The notes under the pieces are model-generated. The model was not told the DNA's origin. It did no database searches and saw only the letters and a list, made by a program, of their open reading frames with translations. The translations under genes were made by a program, and so were the position numbers. This document shows, piece after piece, positions 25,237-34,443 of a stretch of DNA of 64,000 bases. The stretch is from CAYNJF01 sp964351745 (GTDB lineage Bacteria > Pseudomonadota > Gammaproteobacteria > Berkiellales > Berkiellaceae): NCBI GenBank assembly GCA_964351745.1, contig CAYGPI010000003.1, forward strand, positions 1-64,000, read 5' to 3'. Numbering within the stretch: position 1 is the first letter of the stretch; the number at the start of each line of letters is the position of its first letter.

Positions 25237-26565
25237 TTAGCGTTTAAATTGAGGATTTAGTTTTAGTGAACGTTTAATGATTCTTTGTAAATTAATTAAG
25301 CGATGCTCTATGTCTTCTGATCTAGCTTTTGAAGATTTCGCACCACTTTCTGTCCAGGACTCATCACATTTGGGTGTGGTGCCAGCACGTTGCGTATCTT
25401 GACCTATCACCAGTTTATCGATTTTGTTGCCTTTTAAACTTGCACATTGAAAGTCATGAATGAGTTCAGATCTAGGGGGCTGGGATGGATCAAATAAAGT
25501 AGAAAAATCAATATCTTTCACTTTGCTTTCAAAGAGCGCCATGCTTGCTTGCGGCCCTGAAATGGTTATGACGGAGGCTTTGTAGAGTAAGGATTTGAGA
25601 TCATCCAAAAACGCTAATGCAATCTTTTCATCACTTAGATTTTTGAAATAGCCAGGATGTGTATGCTCACACAATCTTTTCCTATAGGCACCGATGGCTT
25701 TGTTCAATGCTTGTGTAGGCAGAGACGAATAGTGCTTTTGGCCAAATATTTCATTTAAATGCGCTTTGAAAACGGATTGGCATAAATCTAGGATTGATAA
25801 GTTTTGAATAAACAGTCTTAAATGAAAAATGCTTTGCGCTTGGTGAGATTCGTTGTAGAGTTTAATAATAGAGGTCAGCGTAGGATCTAAGTTAACCATC
25901 GTCAACAAACCGTTGAAAACAGGCGAAGTTAAAGCGATACCAGGCTGCGTATATCGTCTTATCTGTTCTTGCTGTAAATGTCTAATAGATGCGAGAGCAT
26001 CTTTGTGAATTTTTGACGTTGACCGATCTGTGGCGACAGCAAATATTTCATTATTGATGCTAAGTTGGGTTAGGTGGTCGTCCGCTTGTTCTAGCGTTAT
26101 GGCCGTGAGAATGGGAGATTGTATTTCAACATTAGCTGCTAATGATTCAAAGTTCACTTCAACATCAAAGTCAGAGTAGATGCCGGCCAATTCTATTAAG
26201 GAGGGCAATGTGCGAAGAATATCTGAGGCTGCAGCCAGGTTACCGCCGCTTTTGGCCAGAGCATGATTAATTTCTGCTTTAGCAATGGTGTACATGACTT
26301 GATCAAGATCATGATTCAAATGAAGGGTAAAATTTTGCGAATCTATATCAATGGGCTCAACTTTTAAACGCTTACAAAATTGATTTAATTCAGATAAAGC
26401 AAACTCAGATAGAATTTTTGAACTGTAAACAAACGAGAATAGGGTGCTGGGGTTCGCAAGCATAGCGCGAATCAGCCTCAATTTATTTTCAGTAGGCAAA
26501 AACTCTTCTGGGTTGAGGGTAAACCAAATTTTAAATTGCTTTTTTGTCTGAAGATGCCAAGGCAC
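25237..26565 (-). CDS. Large hypothetical cytosolic or effector-like protein
   Basis: A 442-residue, mainly helical protein with GTG start at 26565, no signal peptide and no membrane segment. Its N-terminal section (about 10-110) and a longer helical middle are followed by a polar tail with Ser and Lys (CDESWTESGAKSSKARSED) and a basic end (RIIKRSLKLNPQFKR). No family recognised. The polar tail is compatible with a type IVB secretion signal but no test was possible. Confidence 0.6.
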   Translation of the reverse strand: MPWHLQTKKQFKIWFTLNPEEFLPTENKLRLIRAMLANPSTLFSFVYSSKILSEFALSELNQFCKRLKVEPIDIDSQNFTLHLNHDLDQVMYTIAKAEINHALAKSGGNLAAASDILRTLPSLIELAGIYSDFDVEVNFESLAANVEIQSPILTAITLEQADDHLTQLSINNEIFAVATDRSTSKIHKDALASIRHLQQEQIRRYTQPGIALTSPVFNGLLTMVNLDPTLTSIIKLYNESHQAQSIFHLRLFIQNLSILDLCQSVFKAHLNEIFGQKHYSSLPTQALNKAIGAYRKRLCEHTHPGYFKNLSDEKIALAFLDDLKSLLYKASVITISGPQASMALFESKVKDIDFSTLFDPSQPPRSELIHDFQCASLKGNKIDKLVIGQDTQRAGTTPKCDESWTESGAKSSKARSEDIEHRLINLQRIIKRSLKLNPQFKR

Positions 26566-26755
26566 TGGTACTACTTATAAACAAGGTTATGGGCTTGCTG
26601 TTGGATGTCTTGATTCTCAAAGAGGTGAGGATAGACTATAAGTGCTGTAACTTAATTCTTTTTGAGCAAAATGTCAAAGAAATGTAGATTAGCTTAATTT
26701 AAGGTTAGTTGACCTCCTTTCATAGAGGTCGCTCAGACTTTGCTATTAGATTTTT

Positions 26756-27862
26756 TTATTTATCTATAGCGTCATAAATTTGTAGGTTTACGTGGGGTGC
26801 TAAGTGTTTAAGCAAGTTTATGGTTTCTGCTGCTTGGCTAGCTTCTTTTTTGTTTGTTAACGCTGATTGCTTTTCAACAAGAATGACTTCCATAATATCT
26901 TGATAGGTTTGACCACTAGCCACAACGTTGACAAGAGCTGCTTGCAAAGGAGAAAGACTTGGGTTGAATGCAGCATTTTCTGCATAAGATCCTTTGAAGA
27001 TTCGATTATCTTTTGTCTTTATAGCAATACCTGAGGCGTTGCTTGTATAAGGCGCCCATGATTCCTTAGCTGCCTCTAGAGCTAGGTAAGCTAAGCTAGG
27101 ATATGTAAGTTCATGACATGGTGTAAGCGTACTTTGATGGGTTCGTAAATGACATAGCTTTAGTTGATGATTTTGGGAACTTAGCAAGCCTCCTTGTTGC
27201 CCAAGATCTTCAGGTCCAAAGGACTCTGGTAGTAAATGCTCAAGTGTCTTAGGCGTTTGGTTCGAGATAAAAATTTGAATCCCTAAACTTTGAGAGGTTT
27301 CTCTTAAAAACTGGCGACAGTGGCCACAAGGCGCAGCAGAAACTGCAAGCTTTACAATCTGCTTCTCTTTATGAGATTGAGCATTGGTGATAACAAACTG
27401 CTCAGCATGCACGCTTTGATTTAGTGCTACTTGAGAAAATTCTAGGTTAGCTCCAAGATAAATATCGCCGCTAGCGCCAAGTGCTGCAGCTCCGACATAA
27501 TAGTTTGAGATAGGGACTTGAGCATAATTTTGGGCAACGCGAATTAATTGGACTAGAAAATCATTCTCATTTTCGAGATGAAAGACATCTTTCCAAAGAT
27601 GTCTAACTTGTTTCGCGTTGATGTAAAACGGATTTTCAGGCAGTTTGCAGGGATCTAACATACATGTACTCGAGCTGGATTCTGGAAAATTGATAGCAGG
27701 TGCCATGACTTGGTTTTCTGGGCAAGTTAGCTGTGGATACTCGTTAGGGCAAACCTGATTTGTTTGATGTCCATAGGCGCTATGCATATTTAAGATTGAT
27801 AAAAGGCAAATCATGATGAAGCATGATAGGTTTGTAAGTGCTTTATGTTGATTTAATTTCAT
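26756..27862 (-). CDS. Exported double-domain cytidine deaminase
   Basis: A 368-residue protein whose residues about 80-368 match the two-domain E. coli-type Cdd: SNYYVGAAALGASG, then HAEQ (His152, Glu154) and PCGHCRQF (Cys179, Cys182), the zinc site and proton shuttle, and the C-terminal broken domain with GSYAENAAFNPSLSPLQAAL. Uniquely, it carries an extra ~80-residue N-terminus with a hydrophobic signal-peptide-like stretch (LSCFIMICLLSILNMHSAYG) and four Cys (38, 47, 67, 72). Cytidine deaminases are normally cytosolic; here export to periplasm or beyond is predicted. All metal ligands are present, so activity should be retained. Expected reaction: (deoxy)cytidine to (deoxy)uridine. Confidence 0.85.
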   Translation of the reverse strand: MKLNQHKALTNLSCFIMICLLSILNMHSAYGHQTNQVCPNEYPQLTCPENQVMAPAINFPESSSSTCMLDPCKLPENPFYINAKQVRHLWKDVFHLENENDFLVQLIRVAQNYAQVPISNYYVGAAALGASGDIYLGANLEFSQVALNQSVHAEQFVITNAQSHKEKQIVKLAVSAAPCGHCRQFLRETSQSLGIQIFISNQTPKTLEHLLPESFGPEDLGQQGGLLSSQNHQLKLCHLRTHQSTLTPCHELTYPSLAYLALEAAKESWAPYTSNASGIAIKTKDNRIFKGSYAENAAFNPSLSPLQAALVNVVASGQTYQDIMEVILVEKQSALTNKKEASQAAETINLLKHLAPHVNLQIYDAIDK

Positions 27863-28083
27863 GATGATGTTTTGCCTAAGGCTATTTTTAATCAGGAAGA
27901 ATGAGATATCGGAATTAAGATCTCAGATCACTGTTTCATAGTCAATCAAGCTCATATTATAAGTAGAAGAGGCGCTCAACTAAAATTCAATCAAGAACAT
28001 TGAATTAGCTTGTCTGACTCAACTCTCTAGATTAGACTGCTAAGATTCTTACTGGTTTAAACAAGAGATATGGGTGTACTACA

Positions 28084-29514
28084 TTGATTAAGGCTCCTAC
28101 AAAAATCTCACTGGAACATTATTGGCTAAAATTGCGAGTTGATTTGTGGGATTTATTTCACAAACTATACCCTAATGATTCACTAGAGGGAGTCTTAAGG
28201 CAAACAATAACCAATGTTTTCCCCCATGAGGCTCTACCAGTCTTGGATGCGTTCCATCAAGTCATGATGACTTCTCCCCACAAAGATCAATGCTTGAGCA
28301 GTGGAGGTTCTTCAGCATCAACCCAGCAAGCTAATGAAGCAACGATTGACGATCTCTTTTTAAGATACTATGTGATTGGCATGCGCATGGCGGTGGTTGG
28401 TGCATCCTTACATACCTTACCCTATTTAAAGTTAATCTCTGCAGGGAAAGACTTAGAAAGTTACCCAGCGCTTTTTTCTGAGGCATGTATTTCTAAAGCT
28501 AAGTCGCCACAAACTCTTTTGTTTGCCAAGTGCCTGCTGGAGCATGGCGCTATTTTTTTAGAAGATCGCGTTGATGCTGGCAATGCTATTGCTAAAAAGA
28601 TTATGCAGTCTAAGATGGCTTATGCCAAGCAGCAACATATTCTTTTAGAGAAGAATGTTCAGCAATACGAAAATGCGCAACGTCCTTCTAGCATCGCTAA
28701 ACAAAAAGTACTTAACGCTCTCTCAAGTCAATGTGTCTGGCTAGCGCTTTTTGAAGATGCCTTATTGAATGCTATCGAAACCTATGTGGGCAATCTTGCG
28801 ATAGATAACAAAGAGCAAGCGTCTTCTTCAAGCAGCTCATATTTTTGGTGGGCTCCGAGTATCCCATATTGGTCAAGCGCAGCTGTTGACGCTCAAGGGC
28901 CTTTAGAAGATGAAGTGACAGGTTGTCTTTTTAATGTGAAAAAGTTGAGATGTCTTAAGATGATAGATCGACTAGACAGTTTGACCGAAGTTAATATTGG
29001 TGCAAGTGAGTTTCAGCTTGGACTGCCACTTCAGAATAGAGAAAGTGCGGATAGTGCACAACAAATTTTTGATCATGCGGCCCAAGTTAGTAATGCCTTA
29101 AAAATCATTGTCCGTAGCGTAGAGCGATTTTATGTAGAGATGGAAAATCTTAGTGACGATATTGATACCATAGATAGTTTTACAGAGAAATATTTTAGTT
29201 TGGTAGATGCTCTCTATGCAAGCTTAAAGGAAAACCTTCAACGGTTACTAAAAGAAGAACACCATCTTGCACAAGAAAAAGCACTCGTTGGGTCTTTTCG
29301 TGACATGTGGAAATTACTGCCAACTCCGCAGGTTCATAAACAAGCTTGGGGGCATTGTTTTCATGATGACTTTGAGACTCCTGAAAGGATCCAAGCGCTT
29401 ATTGTATCAAGGCAGGGAGGTGCACAAAGCGCGAATGCAGAGCAAGGTGAAGAGCCTTCGCCCAAGGGCTTGGCGAAATTATTTAGCAAGCTACGAATCA
29501 AAACCCACAAATGA
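28084..29514 (+). CDS. Hypothetical protein with Ser-rich and coiled segments
   Basis: A 476-residue protein starting at TTG 28084 (no in-frame ATG nearby and no strong ribosome-binding site). It is mostly helical with a Ser-rich, Trp-rich insert near 260-275 (SSSSSYFWWAPSIPYW) that could touch membrane, coiled segments near 340-410, and a basic end. No family recognised. Standalone; candidate effector by exclusion only. Confidence 0.55.
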   Translation: MIKAPTKISLEHYWLKLRVDLWDLFHKLYPNDSLEGVLRQTITNVFPHEALPVLDAFHQVMMTSPHKDQCLSSGGSSASTQQANEATIDDLFLRYYVIGMRMAVVGASLHTLPYLKLISAGKDLESYPALFSEACISKAKSPQTLLFAKCLLEHGAIFLEDRVDAGNAIAKKIMQSKMAYAKQQHILLEKNVQQYENAQRPSSIAKQKVLNALSSQCVWLALFEDALLNAIETYVGNLAIDNKEQASSSSSSYFWWAPSIPYWSSAAVDAQGPLEDEVTGCLFNVKKLRCLKMIDRLDSLTEVNIGASEFQLGLPLQNRESADSAQQIFDHAAQVSNALKIIVRSVERFYVEMENLSDDIDTIDSFTEKYFSLVDALYASLKENLQRLLKEEHHLAQEKALVGSFRDMWKLLPTPQVHKQAWGHCFHDDFETPERIQALIVSRQGGAQSANAEQGEEPSPKGLAKLFSKLRIKTHK

Positions 29515-29787
29515 GGTGAGATGATACGTGTATACCCCCCCTATCTTGCCTTAGGTCTTTGTCGATTAACAGCCTACATTTATCTTTTGGTGCTTGAATT
29601 TAGCTCCATGGCTATGTAATATGGCTTCATGAAAACTTTGGCACTTCCTCACTTTGCTCTCCTCCTGGGCAGCTTTAGCTGCTAATTACTCCTGTCCAAC
29701 ATTTTAATATTTTTAAGGCTAAGTTTTTCGAAACTTAGTGGTTGAGTGTCGCTTGAATTTATAGAATAGCCTCTTGGAGTTGTTGTT

Positions 29788-31035
29788 ATGTCCAATCAAT
29801 TTGTCCGCCATGGGTTTGGGATGTGGATCCTAGCCTCATTTTTTTACGCTTACCAATATGTGTTGCGTTTATTGCCTAACATTACTATGGTCGATTTGAT
29901 GCAGCAGTACCAAATTGATGCTCAGATTTTTGGACAATTGAATGGTCTCTATTATATTGCTTATGCCTTAGTCCATATACCATTGGGGTTGATGCTCGAT
30001 AGAATTGGACCTAAAATAATATTGCCTGGATGCATGCTCCTTTGTGGTTTAGGACTTTTACCGTTTATCATTTCAGACAACTGGATTTACCCTTGTATTG
30101 GTCGGGTTTTGATTGGGGTTGGGTCAAGTGGTGCAATCTTGGGTATTTTTAAGATTATTCGGATTGCTTATAGAGAAGAGCTATTTGCAAAGATGCTTGG
30201 CTTCAGTGTCACCATTGGTTTGGTTGGGGCCATTTGTGGCGGGTGGCCTGTCCATTGGTTATTAAAACACTACGGTTGGCAGTGGACTTTCAAATGCTTA
30301 GCTATGATCGCTTTTATGCTAGCCATCATGACTTGGTTGATGGTGCCAAAAGTTAAAACGATAAAAACGAATATCACTCAAGATATTAAGCAGATTTTTT
30401 CTAAACCTGAGATCCTTACGATTTGTATCTTGGCCGGGCTTATGGTTGGACCGCTAGAAGGCTTTGCAGACGGCTGGAGTGGGCAATTCTTACAAGTGGT
30501 TTATGGTCTGAGTGATAATTTGGCAGCCACTTATCCTTCGATGATATTTCTTGGTATGGGGATAGGTGCTCCGATCTTGCCGATGCTAACGAGACATCAA
30601 GATCATTATTATCCAATGATTGCCTTAAGTGCGGTGATGATGGCTGTTTGTTTCTTGTTGCTACTAAGTGCGAGTTTGCCCGTGAGTCTTATTGGAGCGA
30701 CGCTATTTGTTGTTGGTTTCTTTTGTGCTTACCAAATACTTGCCATTTCAAAAGCCGGTATGGTTGCAGGAGCTCATCTTGCAGGATTAACTACAGCGAT
30801 GGCCAACATGATCATTATGCCATTTGGTTATTTATTTCATGCCGGTGTTGGCTCTGTGATGACGTTTGTCTGGGATGGGCAAATGATTAATGGTGCTCCG
30901 CAGTATTCAGTCTATGACTATGCAAGTGCGCTAAGTGTGATTCCTATCACACTTACGATAGCTTTTGTTGGTTTCATTGCTCTATATGTGAAGAAAAGAA
31001 ACAGACTTCAAATACATAGCCAAGTTTGCTGCTAA
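29788..31035 (+). CDS. MFS transporter
   Basis: A 415-residue, 12-helix major facilitator with the loop 2-3 signature GLMLDRIGPKIILPG near 75 and matching GxxxDR pattern. The type, with YQYVLRLLPNITMVDL in helix 1, is common in Legionella, Coxiella and Rickettsia-like bacteria, where such carriers take up amino acids, betaine or host metabolites. Substrate unknown. GGAG lies eight bases before the ATG, and an intrinsic terminator follows the stop. Confidence 0.85.
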   Translation: MSNQFVRHGFGMWILASFFYAYQYVLRLLPNITMVDLMQQYQIDAQIFGQLNGLYYIAYALVHIPLGLMLDRIGPKIILPGCMLLCGLGLLPFIISDNWIYPCIGRVLIGVGSSGAILGIFKIIRIAYREELFAKMLGFSVTIGLVGAICGGWPVHWLLKHYGWQWTFKCLAMIAFMLAIMTWLMVPKVKTIKTNITQDIKQIFSKPEILTICILAGLMVGPLEGFADGWSGQFLQVVYGLSDNLAATYPSMIFLGMGIGAPILPMLTRHQDHYYPMIALSAVMMAVCFLLLLSASLPVSLIGATLFVVGFFCAYQILAISKAGMVAGAHLAGLTTAMANMIIMPFGYLFHAGVGSVMTFVWDGQMINGAPQYSVYDYASALSVIPITLTIAFVGFIALYVKKRNRLQIHSQVCC

Positions 31036-31040
31036 TGATA

Positions 31041-31064
31041 GCCGATCAGTTTCGATCGGCTTTT
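31041..31064 (+). terminator. Intrinsic terminator after the MFS gene
   Basis: GCCGATC (31041-31047), six-nt loop, GATCGGC (31054-31060), then TTTT. A 7-bp GC-rich stem with a short T run. Confidence 0.8.
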
Positions 31065-31172
31065 GATTCCTAAGAAAAAAAATGGATATAGGGTATCACA
31101 AAAGTTGGGAGCTTGACTATTTGTGAGGTTTATATAAATTATCCCTATTACTTTAAGAGGGATGATATTGTT

Positions 31173-32738
31173 ATGGAGAATGCTTATGATGAAACAAAAT
31201 ATGAAAGTTATGCATATAGTCAGACTCACCCAGAGCATCTGTATACCTTAGCAAAATTATTTCAAGTCGGCTCAGTAGACTTTAGAAAAGCTAAGGTGCT
31301 AGAGCTAGGTGCTGCCAGTGGGGGAAACTTAATCCCTATGGCTTATAATTTGCCAGAGAGCCAATTTTTAGGCATCGATCTATCTGGGAAACAAATTCAA
31401 GATGGCTGCGATCTGGTTAAAAAATTAAAACTCTCCAATATAGAGCTGAGAGAGCAATCTATTTTAGATTTTCACGCGGATGAAGGTCAGTTTGATTATA
31501 TCATTTGTCACGGTATTTATTCATGGGTGCCACCTGAAGTTCAAGATAAAATACTCTCTATCTTTAAAGAAAATCTTTCTCCAGCAGGTGTTGCCTATAT
31601 AAGTTATAACACTATGCCTGGCTGGAGCATGGTTAAAAGCATTAGAGAAATGATGCTTTATCATACCGAAAATATTCAGGATCCAACTCAAAAAGCTACT
31701 CAGTCAAGAGCACTGCTGCATTTTATTAGTGAGGGCTTAGAGGGTGAAGATAGTAGCTATGCAGATTTTTTGAAAATTGAAATTGAATTGCTAAAAAAGC
31801 AGCCTGATTCTTATTTATTGCACGATCATCTTGAAGCCGTTAACCTACCCATCTATTTTCATGAGCTTGTAGAAAGGGCTGAGAAATATCAACTGAGTTA
31901 CTTATCTGATGCCCAGCTGGTGTCTATGTTTGTAGGTAATTTACCGCCTCAATTCTCAAAAGAAATCAGTAAAGTCAATAGTATTCTTGTTGCCAATCAA
32001 TATATGGACTTTATTCGTAATCAGAGATTTAGATCCACTTTGTTTTGTCATAATCATGTGCACATTCAAAGAAACTTAGATGTCTTTAGTGCTGAAAATT
32101 TTTATTTTAGTTATGCTGGGCTAAGAGATATCAAGTTTAATGAAACCGATTTTCTAGATGGCGTTGAACTAAAGTTTGTTGGCGCATCAATTACATTAAC
32201 GACAAAAGATAGTTTGACTAAGCACCTCATCAAAGTACTTTGTGACTCGCAAAAGCCAATATCCTATGACGATTTGCTTAAGCAGGTGATGTCTGCCACA
32301 AAGATAACACAGCGCAAGAAAGTGCAAGATCACATCAACCAGCAAGTAAATCTTTTGAGACTTATTCTTGGTGGCTTGATTTTGATTCATTCTAGCGAAG
32401 GTCGATATATAGAGCAAACCACAGATCAACCTCTGACGACAGACTTAGCTGTAGAGCAAGCTAAAGTTAAAAATTACGTGATTAATCAAAGGCATGAAGT
32501 GATAGCTTTAAATCCTATGGAGCGCATGCTTCTTCAACGCCTTGATGGCAAAAAAAATAAGCGTCAACATCTTAAAGATTTAATGAACGAGATTAAACAA
32601 GGTGTCTTCCAAGTTTTAAATGAAGAAAAGAAGCCAGTGACAGATATCAAGGATTTAGAAACAAGGCTTGATGGTTTATACCAGCAAACGCTTCATAAAT
32701 TTAGTCAGTGCGCGCTTTTGATACAGAAAGGAGTCTGA
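31173..32738 (+). CDS. Methyltransferase with regulatory domain, copy 1
   Basis: A 521-residue protein: N-terminal class I methyltransferase fold (about 40-200) with SAM motif VLELGAASGGN and GIDLSGKQI, then a methyltransferase regulatory domain (MethyTransf_Reg, PF10119 type) recognised from YMDFIRNQRFRSTLFCH near 290-310, then a helical tail. ATG at 31173 gives the same N-terminus as the downstream copy; the frame is open 20 codons further up. Such proteins occur in Legionellales, Rickettsiales and environmental bacteria; known Rickettsia relatives methylate outer-membrane protein lysines, but this substrate is not identifiable. Confidence 0.8.
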   Translation: MENAYDETKYESYAYSQTHPEHLYTLAKLFQVGSVDFRKAKVLELGAASGGNLIPMAYNLPESQFLGIDLSGKQIQDGCDLVKKLKLSNIELREQSILDFHADEGQFDYIICHGIYSWVPPEVQDKILSIFKENLSPAGVAYISYNTMPGWSMVKSIREMMLYHTENIQDPTQKATQSRALLHFISEGLEGEDSSYADFLKIEIELLKKQPDSYLLHDHLEAVNLPIYFHELVERAEKYQLSYLSDAQLVSMFVGNLPPQFSKEISKVNSILVANQYMDFIRNQRFRSTLFCHNHVHIQRNLDVFSAENFYFSYAGLRDIKFNETDFLDGVELKFVGASITLTTKDSLTKHLIKVLCDSQKPISYDDLLKQVMSATKITQRKKVQDHINQQVNLLRLILGGLILIHSSEGRYIEQTTDQPLTTDLAVEQAKVKNYVINQRHEVIALNPMERMLLQRLDGKKNKRQHLKDLMNEIKQGVFQVLNEEKKPVTDIKDLETRLDGLYQQTLHKFSQCALLIQKGV

Positions 32739-32739
32739 A

Positions 32740-34302
32740 ATGACATTTTCGTATGATGAACTACAGTATGAGAGTTATAGTTACAGTCTAACGAATCCTG
32801 CCCACTTAGCAACGGTAGGTACCCTGTTTGGTTTGAAGCCTCAAGACCATAAAAAATCTCGTGTCTTAGAGCTTGGGTGTGCCTCAGGTGGCAATATTAT
32901 TCCATTGGCCTGTAATTTCCCAAAATCGGAATTTATCGGGATAGATTTATCTCAAAAACAAATCGATCATGGGCAGCAATTGATCGATGACCTTGGGATA
33001 AAAAATATATCGTTGCATTGTCAGTCCATTGCAGATTTTGAAGACGAAGGTCAATTTGATTACATCGTTTGCCATGGGGTTTATACTTGGGTGCCTGAAG
33101 ATATACGTCAAAAGATCTTATCTATCATTAAGCAAACTCTTGCGCCGCAAGGCATTGCCTGTATTAGCTATAATGCTTTACCTGCGTGGAATATGGCAAC
33201 TGTTGTACGAGATATGATGAAATTTCATGTGCGTCATTTTAAAACGCCTGAAGAGAGAGTTAAGCAGTCACGGGTGCTCATTAATTTTCTATCCGGTGGT
33301 CTTGAGAAAGAAAAAACGCCGTATGCCAAATTTTTAAAAGATGAGCTTTCGATTATTTCTAAATCTGATGATTACTATATTTACCACGAGTACTTAGAAG
33401 AGGAAAATCAACCTTTCTATTTTCATGAGTTTGTCAAAGATTGCAAGAGCCATCAGCTTAATTATCTAAGTGACAGTCATGTTCCATCTATGTTCCCCGG
33501 AAATTTAAAAAAGAACTTTAGCGAAAAGCTCTCAGAAATCAAAGATATTGTTCGCATGGGCCAATATATGGACTTTATTCGCAATCAAAGGTTTCGAACG
33601 ACGCTTATTTGTCATGAATCTCAGACTATCAATCGAAATTTAGACTTAAGTGATGTGCATCAATTCTATCTCTCTTTTTGTGGGCAATTTCAGGAAGGAT
33701 TACCTGAAGATAAAATTCAATCTAATGAGACTGTGACTTTTCAAGCAAAAGGGATAGTCTTAACGATACAAAATCCGTTAACCAAGGCTTGCATGAAAAT
33801 TTTGCATGATGGTTTTGGTAAGCCCTTAGCTTATGATGACTTGGTAAGCCAAAGTATGAAAATGGTTCAATTTGATGACAAAGAGAAAGCCCAGGCTATT
33901 TTGGATCAAGAGTTGAATTTGATACGCTTATATTTAGGCGGCATGATTCAGCTCCATATGGACAGCGGTATCTATGCAAGCCATATAGACGCGAAGCCAA
34001 TGACTGCAAAACATATTCAGACCATATCAAAACTAAAGGCTAAAGTTCCAAACCTTCGTCATGAAACGCATCACCTTCAAGATATGGAGAGAATTGTTTT
34101 ACAGTTTTTGGATGGCGACAAAAAGATAAAAGATTTAAATCAATTAATTGAAGAAAAAATAAAATCTAAGGAACTTAGCTTGAAGGATGATAAAGGGGTT
34201 GATGTCACTAAAGTGAGTGAGATTCGAAAGAAGATTAAAATCCTAGTCTTATCAACATTGGAAAGCTTGTTAAAGAAGGCCTATTTACTTAAAAGCACCT
34301 AG
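32740..34302 (+). CDS. Methyltransferase with regulatory domain, copy 2
   Basis: A 520-residue paralogue of the preceding gene, starting one base after its stop with AAGGAG just upstream. Shared blocks: VLELGCASGGNIIP, FIGIDLSQKQI, FDYIVCHGVYTWVP and YMDFIRNQRFRTTLICH. Divergence along the whole length, including the tails, suggests an old duplication with possibly different substrates. The two probably form a bicistronic unit, and the 141-bp gap to the exopolysaccharide locus likely holds that locus's promoter. Confidence 0.8.
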   Translation: MTFSYDELQYESYSYSLTNPAHLATVGTLFGLKPQDHKKSRVLELGCASGGNIIPLACNFPKSEFIGIDLSQKQIDHGQQLIDDLGIKNISLHCQSIADFEDEGQFDYIVCHGVYTWVPEDIRQKILSIIKQTLAPQGIACISYNALPAWNMATVVRDMMKFHVRHFKTPEERVKQSRVLINFLSGGLEKEKTPYAKFLKDELSIISKSDDYYIYHEYLEEENQPFYFHEFVKDCKSHQLNYLSDSHVPSMFPGNLKKNFSEKLSEIKDIVRMGQYMDFIRNQRFRTTLICHESQTINRNLDLSDVHQFYLSFCGQFQEGLPEDKIQSNETVTFQAKGIVLTIQNPLTKACMKILHDGFGKPLAYDDLVSQSMKMVQFDDKEKAQAILDQELNLIRLYLGGMIQLHMDSGIYASHIDAKPMTAKHIQTISKLKAKVPNLRHETHHLQDMERIVLQFLDGDKKIKDLNQLIEEKIKSKELSLKDDKGVDVTKVSEIRKKIKILVLSTLESLLKKAYLLKST

Positions 34303-34443
34303 CAGTTGGTTGGGTAGCTATTCATTCCAATGCTACATCTTATACAATGAGTGTTGTCATTGTTGATAATTAAAAAAATATTGGTTTCATTCAAAATCGA
34401 GCTTTGCCAGGCCAGTGTTGCCTACCAATAAGGAAAGATAGTT

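Noticed and set aside
34400..34430. Sigma-54-like sequence upstream of the first polysaccharide gene
   Set aside because: GTGTTGCC resembles a -12 box but there is no GG at the correct distance upstream.
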